Source: Aldehydirespirator sp965204875 (GTDB taxonomy: Bacteria > Actinomycetota > Acidimicrobiia > Acidimicrobiales > Aldehydirespiratoraceae). From it: a DNA stretch of 64,000 nt. The position numbers were made by a program, and so were the translations under genes. Position 1 is the stretch's first letter. Each line of letters starts with the position of its first letter. Positions 31,957-40,182 of this stretch are shown in pieces. Location of the stretch: positions 248,001 through 312,000 of the forward strand of contig OZ242020.1 of NCBI GenBank assembly GCA_965204875.1. The letters are read 5' to 3'. The notes beneath the pieces were generated by a model that ran no database searches, was not told the DNA's origin, and saw only the letters and a list, made by a program, of their open reading frames with translations.

Positions 31957-33354
31957 GTGAGCGATGCGCGCACCGTTGCCGTGACCGACCTGCTGGTTCG
32001 CAACGCCCGGCTCGTCGCCGCGATGGACGCGGCGCGCACCGAGATCGCCGGCGGGTGGGTGTCGGTCACCGGCGGGCTCGTCTCGGGTGTCGGCCCTGCA
32101 GGCACGGAGCCGCCCGGCGCGGCCCGCACGGTCGACGCAACCGACTGCCTGGTGACTCCGGGGCTGGTCAACAGCCACCACCACCTCTACCAGAACCTGA
32201 CCCGCGCCTACCGCCCGGCGCTCGGGGGCAACCTGTTCGACTGGCTCCGCACGCTCTACCCCCTGTGGGCCCGGCTCGACGAGGAGGCGGCCCATGTGTC
32301 GGCCTGGGTGGGACTCGCCGAGCTGGCGCTGAGCGGCTGCACGACCAGCACCGACCATCTCTATGTCCATCCGGCGGGCTGCGGCGACCTGATCGCCGCG
32401 GAGATCGCGGCCGCCGCCGATCTCGGCGTCCGGTTCCATCCCACGCGCGGGTCGATGTCGCTGAGCAGCAAGGACGGGGGGCTGCCGCCCGATTCGACAG
32501 TGCAGACCGACGACGAGATCCTCGCCGAGTCCGAGCGCCTGGTCGCCGCCCACCACGACCGCTCGCCGGCGGCGATGGTGCGGATCGCGCTCGCTCCCTG
32601 CTCCCCGTTCTCGGTCTCCACCGAGCTGATGGTCGCCACCGCGGAGCTGGCCGAGCGCCTCGATGTGCGGCTGCACACCCATCTGGCCGAGGACGCCGGC
32701 GAGGACGACTTCTGCCTGGAGCGCTTCGGCATGCGCCCGGTCGACTATTTCGAGCGCTGCGGGTGGGGCACCGACCGCTCCTGGATCGCGCACGGCATCC
32801 AGCCCAATGCGGCCGAGATCGCCAGGCTCGGGCGCTGGGGCACCGGCGTGTCGCACTGCCCCAGCTCCAACATGATCCTGGGCGCCGGGCTGGCACCGGT
32901 GCGGGAGCTGCGCGCCGCCGGCGTGCCGGTCGGCCTGGGTGTGGACGGCTCCGCGTCGGCGGACTCGGGCTCGCTGTGGACCGAGGCCCGGAATGCCATG
33001 CTCGTGGCGCGCCTGCGCGACGGTCGGGCCGGCCGATCCGGGCTGTTCACCGCCCGGGAGGCCCTGGAGCTGGCCACCCGCGGCGGCGCGGGCTGCCTGG
33101 GACGCACCGGCGAGATCGGTGAGCTGACACCGGGAGCGTGCGGGGACATCGCGGTCTGGCACCTCGACGGCGTCGCCTTCGCCGGGGCGCACTCGGATCC
33201 CGTCGAGGCCTGGCTGCGCTGCGGCCCGCTGTCCGCGCACCACACGATCGTCGCGGGGCGGCCGGTGGTGGAGCACGGCCGGCTCGCTGCCGCCGGCACC
33301 GAGCGGATGCTGCGAGACCACCGCCGCATAGCCACAGCCATGCAATCGGCGTAG
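31957..33354 (+). CDS. 8-oxoguanine deaminase-like amidohydrolase (AtzB/TrzN group)
   Basis: 465 residues of the cytosine-deaminase-like amidohydrolase group. Motifs: VTPGLVNSHHHLYQNLTRAYRP (metal HxH), LRTLYPLWARLDEE, LHTHLAEDAGEDDFC (metal His), WIAHGIQP, GTGVSHCPSSNMILG and LGVDGSASADSGSLWTEARNAMLVAR (metal Asp). The WLRTLYPLW and DGSASADSG pair is what I associate with 8-oxoguanine deaminase and hydroxydechloroatrazine ethylaminohydrolase. 8-oxoguanine deamination gives urate, the same product as xanthine dehydrogenase. It starts with a GTG three bases after the ligB stop, so is in the ligAB operon. Other N-heterocyclic amines are possible substrates. Confidence 0.85.
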   Translation: MSDARTVAVTDLLVRNARLVAAMDAARTEIAGGWVSVTGGLVSGVGPAGTEPPGAARTVDATDCLVTPGLVNSHHHLYQNLTRAYRPALGGNLFDWLRTLYPLWARLDEEAAHVSAWVGLAELALSGCTTSTDHLYVHPAGCGDLIAAEIAAAADLGVRFHPTRGSMSLSSKDGGLPPDSTVQTDDEILAESERLVAAHHDRSPAAMVRIALAPCSPFSVSTELMVATAELAERLDVRLHTHLAEDAGEDDFCLERFGMRPVDYFERCGWGTDRSWIAHGIQPNAAEIARLGRWGTGVSHCPSSNMILGAGLAPVRELRAAGVPVGLGVDGSASADSGSLWTEARNAMLVARLRDGRAGRSGLFTAREALELATRGGAGCLGRTGEIGELTPGACGDIAVWHLDGVAFAGAHSDPVEAWLRCGPLSAHHTIVAGRPVVEHGRLAAAGTERMLRDHRRIATAMQSA

Positions 33355-33383
33355 AACCAGGTAGCAGGAGGAGGTCTGCAACG

Positions 33384-33451
33384 GTGAGCGACAACGCCTC
33401 AGGAGGCCAGCAACCGTGAGCGACAACGCCTCAGGAGGTCAGCAACCGTGA
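33384..33451 (+). repeat. 32-base tandem repeat with SD and GTG start, forming two coupled tiny ORFs
   Basis: The unit GTGAGCGACAACGCCTCAGG-AGG-(C/T)CAGCAACC occurs at 33384 and 33416, and the real gene start at 33448 begins as a third, diverged copy. Each copy carries an AGGAGG Shine-Dalgarno sequence eight bases before the next GTG. Each tiny ORF (VSDNASGGQQP, 11 codons plus stop) ends on the GTGA of the next start: 33384-33419, then 33416-33451. The period is 3n-1. Confidence 0.9.
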
Positions 33452-33960
33452 ACGAGAACATCCCACGGGAGGAGATGGACTGGCCGCTGTACGGGCGCGG
33501 CGTGCGCGAGCTCGCCCGGATGGTCGCCGAGGACGGCTACCGGCCCGACATGATCCTCGCCATAGCCCGGGGCGGGCTGTTCTGCGCCGGGTCGCTGGGG
33601 TACGCCCTGAGCGTCAAGAACGTCTACGTGATGAACTGCGAGTACTACACGGGAGTGGGCGAGCGCCTGGAGGTTCCGGTGGTGCTGCCGCCACAGGTGG
33701 ACTTCGTCGACCACCGCCGGTCGAGGGTGCTGATCGCCGACGACGTGGCCGACACCGGACACACCCTGAAGCTGGTGCGCGACCTGTGCCTCGACGAGGT
33801 GGCCGAGGTGCGCTCGGCGGTGCTGTATGAAAAGCCGCACTCGCTGGTCAGGTGCGAGTACGTGTGGCGCCGCACCGCCCGCTGGATCAACTTCCCGTGG
33901 TCCACCGAGCCGCCGGTGGTCGACACGAAAGAGACCGGCTTCAGAGTGCTCGACGCCTGA
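33448..33960 (+). CDS. Purine-type phosphoribosyltransferase
   Basis: 170 residues. The PRPP-binding motif of type I phosphoribosyltransferases is clear: VLIADDVADTGHTLKLV near residue 95. An N-terminal DMILAIARGGLFCAGSLGYAL segment and a tail WINFPWSTEPPV resemble xanthine/guanine (Gpt-like) enzymes. Such an enzyme would salvage a purine base to its nucleotide, which fits next to the 8-oxoguanine deaminase and xanthine dehydrogenase. The GTG start is the third of three tandem SD-start copies. Its last 20 bases overlap the convergent M20 hydrolase gene. Confidence 0.87.
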   Translation: MNENIPREEMDWPLYGRGVRELARMVAEDGYRPDMILAIARGGLFCAGSLGYALSVKNVYVMNCEYYTGVGERLEVPVVLPPQVDFVDHRRSRVLIADDVADTGHTLKLVRDLCLDEVAEVRSAVLYEKPHSLVRCEYVWRRTARWINFPWSTEPPVVDTKETGFRVLDA

Positions 33961-35263
33961 CACCGGCAATGGGATCGTCGCCGGCCTCGCCGAGGTAGCG
34001 CAGAGCCGCCAGCGCGTAGATCTGCGCGGACAGGGCGGCTCCGCCGGCATCCATGAACTCGTTGGGGCTGTGCGCCCTGGGCAGCATCCCCGGCCCGAAA
34101 GCCGCGACGGTCGGGATGCCGGCGGTCAGCTGGAAGTGTGGGGCGTCCGTCGCCCCGGGGAAGGCGTCAAGCCGGGGGGTCTCGCCCAGCACCTCCTCCC
34201 CCGCCCGCGCGAGCGCATCCACCACGGGATGGTCGGCGGCGATCTCCGCCGCGGGAACCATCAGATGCCAGCGCAGCTCGGCTCGCAGGTCGGGATCATC
34301 AGCCATGGCGTCATCGAGGAACCGTCCGATATCGGAGCGCAGCGACTCCTCGGTCATCCCCGGCAGGGTTCTCACATCACAGGCGAACTCCGCGTTGCCC
34401 GGATAGACGCCGTAGAAGACCCCCGCCTCGGCCATCACACCCACATTGACGGTGGGCCCGGTCGGGCACAGCGGGTGCCGCTCGTAGGTCAGGTAGGACT
34501 TGAGCTCGCGGTCCATGCGATCGATCAGGCGGGCCATCTTGACCGTGGCGTTGACGCCACCGATCCGGTCAGAGATCGACGAGTGCATCTGCGTGCCCGT
34601 TACGGCCACCTTGAACAGGGCCGCCCCCCGAGACACCAGGTGCAGGGACTGCCACTCGGCCGTGATGCCGCTGGGCTCGCCGATCACCGCTGCGTCGGCC
34701 TGCAGGCGACCCGTCTCGGCCAGCCACTTGGACCCCAGCTGCGAGCCGGCCTCCTCGTCCGCGGTGAACACCAGCAGCAGGTCGCCGGCCAGGCCGCCGC
34801 TGCCGCCGTCGACACCCCGTGAGCAGGCGTCATGGGATTGCTTGAGGGCCGCGGCCGCGTAGACCATGCCGGCCACTGCGGCCTTCATGTCACCGGAGCC
34901 CAAGCCGATGAGCCGGCCGTCGCGCACGACCGGATCCCACGGGTCGGTCTCCCAGGCGTCCATGTCGCCGGCCGGCTTGGTGTCCAGGTGGCCCGAGAGG
35001 ATCAGGGTCCGGCCGCCCGCCCTGCCGCGCACCCGGGCGAGCACGTTGGGCCGGGCCTCCTCGGCGCCGACGGTGACGATGTCGTCGATCCCGAGCTCAC
35101 GCAAGCGCTCTGTCACCAGGTCGGCGACGGCCCGCTCATCGCCGGGAGGGTTGGGCGACGGCGTCCGGATCAGCTCGCGGGCCAACTCGAGCACATCGGT
35201 GCCCGTGCCGGCGAGGTAGTCCCGAACGAGTTCGCCCATCCGGGTCGTTCCTGCGAGGTTCAT
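33941..35263 (-). CDS. M20 family zinc hydrolase (ArgE/DapE/CPG2 type)
   Basis: 440 residues, a two-domain binuclear zinc amidohydrolase/peptidase. Metal and catalytic residues: His in LSGHLDTKPAG near residue 92, bridging Asp in GSGDMKAAVAG near 118, Glu-Glu in FTADEEAGSQLG near 168, IGEPSG near 192, and a C-terminal His in AHSPNEFMDAGG near 407. The dimerisation lid domain runs from about 205 to 320. A small Gly/Ser insert (SRGVDGGSGGLAGD) precedes strand ADEE. It would hydrolyse an N-acyl amino acid, peptide or N-carbamoyl compound. It may serve the purine/aromatic cluster, but specificity is not visible. Confidence 0.88.
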   Translation of the reverse strand: MNLAGTTRMGELVRDYLAGTGTDVLELARELIRTPSPNPPGDERAVADLVTERLRELGIDDIVTVGAEEARPNVLARVRGRAGGRTLILSGHLDTKPAGDMDAWETDPWDPVVRDGRLIGLGSGDMKAAVAGMVYAAAALKQSHDACSRGVDGGSGGLAGDLLLVFTADEEAGSQLGSKWLAETGRLQADAAVIGEPSGITAEWQSLHLVSRGAALFKVAVTGTQMHSSISDRIGGVNATVKMARLIDRMDRELKSYLTYERHPLCPTGPTVNVGVMAEAGVFYGVYPGNAEFACDVRTLPGMTEESLRSDIGRFLDDAMADDPDLRAELRWHLMVPAAEIAADHPVVDALARAGEEVLGETPRLDAFPGATDAPHFQLTAGIPTVAAFGPGMLPRAHSPNEFMDAGGAALSAQIYALAALRYLGEAGDDPIAGVRRRAL

Positions 35264-35290
35264 GGCATCGTCCTCCCGTGATCGGTCAGG

Positions 35291-35467
35291 TCAGCTCCGG
35301 GTCCCGTCGAGACCGTGAACCGGCGTGGCAAAGCCGGGCCCAACCACCTCGAGGCGGATCACATGGCCGCCGGCCCGGGCGGCGGCATCGAAGAGCATCC
35401 TGATCTCCGACCTGCGCATGCCCACAGCGCGGGCGGACAGCCGCCTCTGCTGGTTGAATTCGCTCAC
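35291..35467 (-). pseudogene. Truncated N-terminus of a PLP aminotransferase
   Basis: A 58-codon ORF from GTG 35467 reads VSEFNQQRRLSARAVGMRRSEIRMLFDAAARAGGHVIRLEVVGPGFATPVH and then stops. It matches the first 50 residues of aspartate-type aminotransferases (the usual RxSxIRxLFxxAA ... VIxLxVGxPDFxTPxHI), after which the rest of the enzyme is missing. It occupies most of the 282-base gap 35264-35545. It is probably a deletion remnant. Confidence 0.6.
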
Positions 35468-35545
35468 TGGAATACCCCCGAATCGATGCCTGCTCCCCTG
35501 CCTGCCGAGGGGCCGCGACCGATAGTGACACACTGGAGTCGTGCC

Positions 35546-36213
35546 ATGACAATCGAGACCCTGCCAGGAATGGCCGTGACCGTGGAGCGCGACGTGCCTG
35601 CGGTGATGCGCGACGGCACTGTGCTGCATGGCGACGTGTTCCGCCCGAGCCGTTCGGGGGGCCGCTGGCCGGTGCTGCTGTCACGCACGCCCTATGACAA
35701 GCGGCTCAACGTGTCCACTTTCGGCAACGCTCATCCAGCCTGGTACGCCGCGTCCGGCTACATGGTCGTGATCCAGGACAGCCGGGGCCGCTACACATCC
35801 GGGGGCGAGTTCTATCCCTTCGCCCACGAGATGGACGACGGCCACGACAGCGTCGAATGGGCGGCGGCACTGCCCGGATGCGACGGGCAGGTGGGCATGT
35901 TCGGCTTCTCCTACGTGGGAGCGACCCAGCTGCTGGCCGCGGTGACCCGGCCACCGTCGCTGCGCAGCATCGCACCGGGGTTCACCGCGTCGCAGTATTA
36001 CGACGGCTGGACCTACAACGAGGGCGCGCCGTCAGCGGCCTGCGGGCGGGCGCCGGCAGCGCGGCCGCCCGCAACGGCCAGAAGCTGCTGGTCGGCCCCT
36101 GGACGCACATGCCGTGGACGCCGCGGGGGCGCTGCGGCCAGGCGGGGCCGAGCACCAACGAGGTCGACACCACCCACCCCACCCGGATAACACTCCCCGT
36201 GCTCAAAGCGTAG
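35546..36213 (+). pseudogene. CocE/NonD-type serine hydrolase with internal deletion and frameshift
   Basis: ATG 35546 opens MTIETLPGMAVTVERDVPAVMRDGTVLHGDVFRP, then LLSRTPYDKR, ARYAASGYMVVIQDSRGRYTSGGEFYPF-like sequence and GMFGFSYVGATQLLAAV, which has the nucleophile serine motif GxSYxG. Homology stops after YYDGWTYNEGA. From about 36040 the +1-shifted frame continues with AEAGSAAARNGQKLLVGPWTHMPW-like sequence, a stretch that in intact relatives lies roughly 100 or more residues further on, and then ends at 36213. So the gene lost its middle out of frame, and its C-terminal domain. It cannot give an active enzyme. Confidence 0.8.
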
Positions 36214-36286
36214 ATGCATGGGCTGACGACGGGTGAGACTAGAGTTCATGGCCCTCTTCGCCGATGGCTGAGCAAGGAGTAGGGTC

Positions 36287-37687
36287 TTGACGCCTGAGCA
36301 AATCGCTGACCTAGCCCTATTGGGCGAATCTGAGACGGTGGAGTTCAAGGAGACCACTGGCACGCGCCGCGAAGCTGCGCAAACGTTGTGTGCCTTCCTG
36401 AACCAAGGCGGTGGTCGGGTGCTATTCGGTGTAACGCCAGCCGGTGTCGCCAAAGGACAGCAGATCGCTGAACGCACGATTGAAGAACTCGGCACTGAGT
36501 GCCGACGCATCAATCCGCCCGTGTTTCCAACCATCGAGCGGATTCCTCTAGACGGCACGCGTGATGTAATCGTTGTCAGCGTGGATCGGGGGCCATTGAG
36601 GCCATACACATATCGGGGTGATGCATACGGGCGGGTCGGAAACACGACGCAGGTACTGTCGGCCGATCAGTACCAGCGGATGCTCTTCGAGCGACTCCAC
36701 AGCGAACAGCGCTGGGAGAACCAGCTGGCAACCGGATGGTCTGTCGACGACCTTGACTTGACCGAGGTTCGCCGTACCGTTACAGAAGCCCTCCGATTCG
36801 GGCGGCTCGTTGAGACCCCGGGCACTGAGCCGTTAGACATGCTAACGGGGCTCGGCCTATTACAAGATGGAGTGTTGCTTCGTGCAGCGGCAGTACTGTT
36901 CGGGAAGACAGATCGCCTGCACTCCGCTATGCCGCAATGCTTACTACGTGTGGCCCGCTTTCGCGGTAAACACAAGATAGATTTTCACGACAATCGCCAG
37001 TTCAACGGCAACGCTTTCGTGCTTCTGGCAAATGCCGAACGGTTCTTGCTCGACACTCTGCCCATTGCAGGACGCTTTGAATCGGATCGCATCCAACGAA
37101 TCGATGAGCCTTTGTACCCGATCATGGCCACACGTGAAGCAATAGCCAACGCTCTGTGCCACCGCGATTACTCCATCGGCGGCGGCTCTATAGGCGTAGC
37201 TGTCTATGACGACCGCCTAGAGATCAGCTCGTCTGGTCCGCTTCCCTTCGGTCTAACGCCCGAAAAGCTTTTCGCTCCACACAGGTCACAGCCCTGGAAC
37301 CCCTTGATCGCACGTACCTTCTACAGGCGCGGCATCATCGAGGAATGGGGAAGCGGCACACTCAAGATGGCAGAGGCTGTCCGAGATGCCGGACTGCCGG
37401 ATCTGGAGATCGAGGATAGTACCGGTGAGGTGATCGTGCGTTTCCGGCATGACCGGTCCCTGCGCCCGCCACCGGTCTACGGTGCAAGCAGTCCGCGTCA
37501 GCGGCGCGATCTAATCCTCCACCTGTTGGACGGTGCTGCCGACGGGTTGACGCGACCGGAGATCCGCGCTCGACTGGGCCCCGAAGTCAGCGACCGGCAA
37601 GTACGCCGCACTCTGGAGGAACTGCAGGCTGCCGGATTGATCGTCTCTCCAGGGCCCCGGAGCAACCGGAGTTGGAAGCGTGTGTAA
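36287..37687 (+). CDS. AlbA_2 (Schlafen-like) domain ATPase-type transcriptional regulator
   Basis: 466 residues. Residues 1-125 are the AlbA_2 domain (SETVEFKETTGTRREAAQTLCAFLNQGGGRVLFGVT). The middle has a GHKL-type ATP-binding module (PLYPIMATREAIANALCHRDYSIGGGSIGVAVYDDRLEISSSGPLPFGLTPEKL, then EEWGSGTLKM). The end is a winged-helix DNA-binding region (LILHLLDGAADGLTRPEIRARLG, VRRTLEELQAAGLI). Such proteins act as regulators or in defence, function poorly defined. It starts at TTG 36287 after AAGGAG. Codon usage is visibly less GC-biased than neighbours and both flanking genes are broken, which suggests horizontal arrival. Confidence 0.85.
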   Translation: MTPEQIADLALLGESETVEFKETTGTRREAAQTLCAFLNQGGGRVLFGVTPAGVAKGQQIAERTIEELGTECRRINPPVFPTIERIPLDGTRDVIVVSVDRGPLRPYTYRGDAYGRVGNTTQVLSADQYQRMLFERLHSEQRWENQLATGWSVDDLDLTEVRRTVTEALRFGRLVETPGTEPLDMLTGLGLLQDGVLLRAAAVLFGKTDRLHSAMPQCLLRVARFRGKHKIDFHDNRQFNGNAFVLLANAERFLLDTLPIAGRFESDRIQRIDEPLYPIMATREAIANALCHRDYSIGGGSIGVAVYDDRLEISSSGPLPFGLTPEKLFAPHRSQPWNPLIARTFYRRGIIEEWGSGTLKMAEAVRDAGLPDLEIEDSTGEVIVRFRHDRSLRPPPVYGASSPRQRRDLILHLLDGAADGLTRPEIRARLGPEVSDRQVRRTLEELQAAGLIVSPGPRSNRSWKRV

Positions 37688-37721
37688 CGCCAAGGTACCT
37701 GAGGATCACCCGTCACCCGAG

Positions 37722-37790
37722 GCAGAGGGGGCGCAGAGGGGGCGCAGAGGGGGCGCAGAGGGGGCGCAGAGGGGGCGCAGAGGGGGCGTT
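37722..37790. repeat. 11-base G-rich tandem repeat (about six units)
   Basis: The unit GGGGGCGCAGA is repeated head to tail about six times and then decays into GGGGGCGTTCTGGGGGCG. It lies in the 190-base gap between the regulator and a broken hydrolase gene. There is no spacer structure, so it is not a CRISPR array. Copy number may vary between strains. Confidence 0.95.
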
Positions 37791-37877
37791 CTGGGGGCGA
37801 GAAAGGAGCTCAGAAGGAGGGCGCTGAGGGCACTGACGCCGCGAGATGCGGGGTCGCTGGGATAGGAGGGAACTTCG

Positions 37878-38176
37878 GTGTGCACTGTCGGTGTGTTGCG
37901 TGTCGGCGCTGGCGACTACCTGCTGTTCAAGAACAAGGACTTCGTCCGCACGCACTTCGATGACCGCCTCGTGGTCGAGTCCGAGGTGTTCGGCGTGCGG
38001 GGTGTGTCCACCTGGGCGGGCACCGACCCGGAGCGGGACGAGTTCTCCGGGTTCTCCATCGGCGCCAACTCCGCCGGCCTGCTCTGCTGCGACGCCAACG
38101 TGCATGGTCGCCAGACGCCGAGACCCGCTTCCGGGCCTCCTACCCGTCGCAGCACTCGCTGGGCTAGACCCCGACC
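37878..38176 (+). pseudogene. Truncated Ntn-type amidohydrolase/acyltransferase fragment
   Basis: GTG 37878, with AGGAGG upstream, opens MCTVGVLRVGAGDYLLFKNKDFVRTHFDDRLVV ... GFSIGANSAGLLCCDANV. A Cys at position 2 followed by a KNKDF strand is typical of N-terminal-nucleophile hydrolases of the penicillin-acylase/C45-like type. After CCDANV (about 38100) homology ends. A short piece in another frame (DAETRFRASYPSQHSLG, stop at 38173) could be the original C-terminus, so the middle seems deleted. The open frame runs on to 38267, into the next gene, but that tail is not convincing protein. Confidence 0.65.
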
Positions 38177-38263
38177 TCCGCGATGGTATACAGTCGCGCC
38201 ATCGCGCCTGAGTGCCGTTCCTAACGGGGGAAAGACGGGCGCCGACGACAGGGGGAATCACCA

Positions 38264-40066
38264 ATGAGCGATTCTTGGATACGCGACGAGTACGGGGACG
38301 AGGTAGCCGAGTTCGCCGACCAGTACAAGGCCAGGTCGCTGGACCGCCGGGCCTTCATGAAGCGCCTGGGACTCTCGGGGATCGGCGTGGCCACGGCGGC
38401 CGGCATCCTCGCCGCCTGCGGCGACGACGACGGGGGCGGCACTCCGACGACGACGACCGCGGCAGCGTCGGGCACCGGCGACGATGCGGCAGCGACCACG
38501 ACCGCCGCTGCAACGCCCGAGCCGATGGGCCCGGCCACCGGCGGCACGCTGCGCGAGGGCTACAACCGCGACGTCTCCAAGCACGACCCGCTCACCACCA
38601 ACTGGTACGACCCGGCCTTCTTCGCCATCTACGAGGCGATCCTGTCCAACGACCCCTCCGGCGCGGACGTGCCCCAGTTCGCCTCGGGCTTCTCAGTTTC
38701 TGACGACGGGCTCAGCTACACCTTCGACATTCCCGGCGGCAAGACCTCCCACTCCGGAGGCACCATCGACGCCGAGGCGGTCGCCGAGTTCTACCGGTCG
38801 GTGCAGGCGCACAGCTTCGTCGCCGGACTGGCCTCCCCGGTCGACACCTACGTCGCGGAGGGCGACACGGTCGTCATGAAGATGAAGAACGCCTGGGTCG
38901 GAGCCCTCGGACCGCACAAGACCGGATACTGGCGCATCCTCAACATCAACACCTGGAAGGACAGCACCCTCAACGACGACGGCACCCTCAACCCGGAGTC
39001 CTCCTACGGCACCGAGTTCGCCGACGGCACGGGCCCCTTCACCCACGAGGAGTGGGTGCCCGGAAGCCACGTCCTCGTCAAGCGCTGGGACGGCTACCCC
39101 GGGTCCAACACGCCGTTCTTCGAGAACAAGGGTCCCGCCTACCTCGACGCCATCCGCTGGAGCGTCATCACCGAGGAGGGCCAGCGTGCCGCGCAGCTGG
39201 AGAGCGGCGACATCGACACGCTGATCAACCCGGCCCACCAGGACATCGGGCGCCTGGAGTCCAACTCCGACCTGACGGTGATCCGCCATCCCGAGTGGTC
39301 GGGCTTCCACCTGGTGATGAACCGCGACTACGACGAGCTGTTCGGCGACGTGCTCACCCGCCAGGGGCTGTCGCACTCCCTGGACCGCGAGGGGATGGTG
39401 AACGCCATCCTGTCCGGCAACGGCGCCGCCACCTACGGGCCGTTCCCGACGACGGACCGCAACTACGAACCTGCCGTGGAGCAGTTCAACCGGTTCGACG
39501 TGGACCTGGCCAACCAGAAGCTCGACGAGGCCGGCTGGACGATGGGCGACGACGGTGTGCGCGTGCGCGACGGCGTGCGGTTCGAGTTCCGCTACCTCGT
39601 CGAGGACGAGTCCGTGCAGAAGAACGTGGCTGCGGCCGTGTCGGCACAGTTCTCCAAGGTCGGAGTTCGGGCCAACCTCAACGTCGTCGACCGTGGACTC
39701 GCCTTCGCTGAGCAGAGCCAGCCGGGCCGCGACTCCGTGGAGATGTCGCTCTTCTTCTGGCTGTGGCCCATTCCCATCGACATTCTGACGTTGTTCGGAT
39801 CGTCGGCCACGGTCCCCGTGCCGAACTTCTCCCACGCGGTCGAGCCACGCATCGACGCGGCCATCGCGGCGTGGCAGGCATCCGGCGACGAGCAGGCGGC
39901 GCAGGCGGCGGCCTCGGAGTTCCAGCTCGCCTGGGCCGAGCAGCTGCCCTACCTGCCGATCATGAACCAGAACGCCACGTTCGTTCATCACAACAAGGTC
40001 CACGGCTGGCAGCCCTTCGTGTGGAACCTGTACCCGTACTACAACGACACGTGGATCGAGGCCTAG
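38264..40066 (+). CDS. Peptide/solute ABC transporter substrate-binding lipoprotein (family 5)
   Basis: 600 residues, the extracellular binding protein of a Dpp/Opp-type importer. An N-terminal signal has both a twin-arginine motif (DRRAFMKRLG near residue 28) and a lipobox (GILAACGDD near 54), so it is probably exported folded through Tat and then lipidated. A Thr/Ala linker follows. The mature protein has the family-5 features: GGTLREGYNRDVSKHDPLTTNWYDPAFFAIYEAIL, TYTFDIPGGKTSHSGGTIDAEAVAEFYRSV, and DRNYEPAVEQFNRFDVDLANQKLDEAGW. Ligand not predictable; the cluster has amidohydrolases nearby. First gene of the transporter operon. Confidence 0.92.
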   Translation: MSDSWIRDEYGDEVAEFADQYKARSLDRRAFMKRLGLSGIGVATAAGILAACGDDDGGGTPTTTTAAASGTGDDAAATTTAAATPEPMGPATGGTLREGYNRDVSKHDPLTTNWYDPAFFAIYEAILSNDPSGADVPQFASGFSVSDDGLSYTFDIPGGKTSHSGGTIDAEAVAEFYRSVQAHSFVAGLASPVDTYVAEGDTVVMKMKNAWVGALGPHKTGYWRILNINTWKDSTLNDDGTLNPESSYGTEFADGTGPFTHEEWVPGSHVLVKRWDGYPGSNTPFFENKGPAYLDAIRWSVITEEGQRAAQLESGDIDTLINPAHQDIGRLESNSDLTVIRHPEWSGFHLVMNRDYDELFGDVLTRQGLSHSLDREGMVNAILSGNGAATYGPFPTTDRNYEPAVEQFNRFDVDLANQKLDEAGWTMGDDGVRVRDGVRFEFRYLVEDESVQKNVAAAVSAQFSKVGVRANLNVVDRGLAFAEQSQPGRDSVEMSLFFWLWPIPIDILTLFGSSATVPVPNFSHAVEPRIDAAIAAWQASGDEQAAQAAASEFQLAWAEQLPYLPIMNQNATFVHHNKVHGWQPFVWNLYPYYNDTWIEA

Positions 40067-40068
40067 GG

Positions 40069-40182
40069 GGCACGAAGCCTGAAGCGGCCGTCGAGGCCCG
40101 GCGGCTGTGGTCGGGGTGTGACGGTGTGGGTTCGGACCCGCAGGGCACGAAGCCCGAAGCGTCCGTCGAGGCGCGGCGGCTC
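40069..40182 (+). repeat. 75-base in-frame duplication at the start of the permease gene
   Basis: GGCACGAAGCCTGAAGCGGC (40069) recurs as GGCACGAAGCCCGAAGCGTC (40144), both followed by CGTCGAGGC(C/G)CGGCGGCT. The encoded peptides are GTKPEAAVEARRLW and GTKPEASVEARRLAW. The period is 25 codons, so the frame is maintained. The real start codon is obscured by it. Confidence 0.88.

Noticed and set aside
31069..33426. 785-codon minus-strand open frame
   Set aside because: It is the antisense of ligB, the 8-oxoguanine deaminase and the repeat region; the encoded text has no domain motifs and the opposite strand has fully motif-supported genes.
35286..35684. 132-codon minus-strand frame near the CocE remnant
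   Set aside because: It lacks homology and overlaps the better-supported aminotransferase fragment in another frame.
37722..37790. Possible CRISPR array
   Set aside because: Units of 11 bases follow without spacers, no cas genes in the window.
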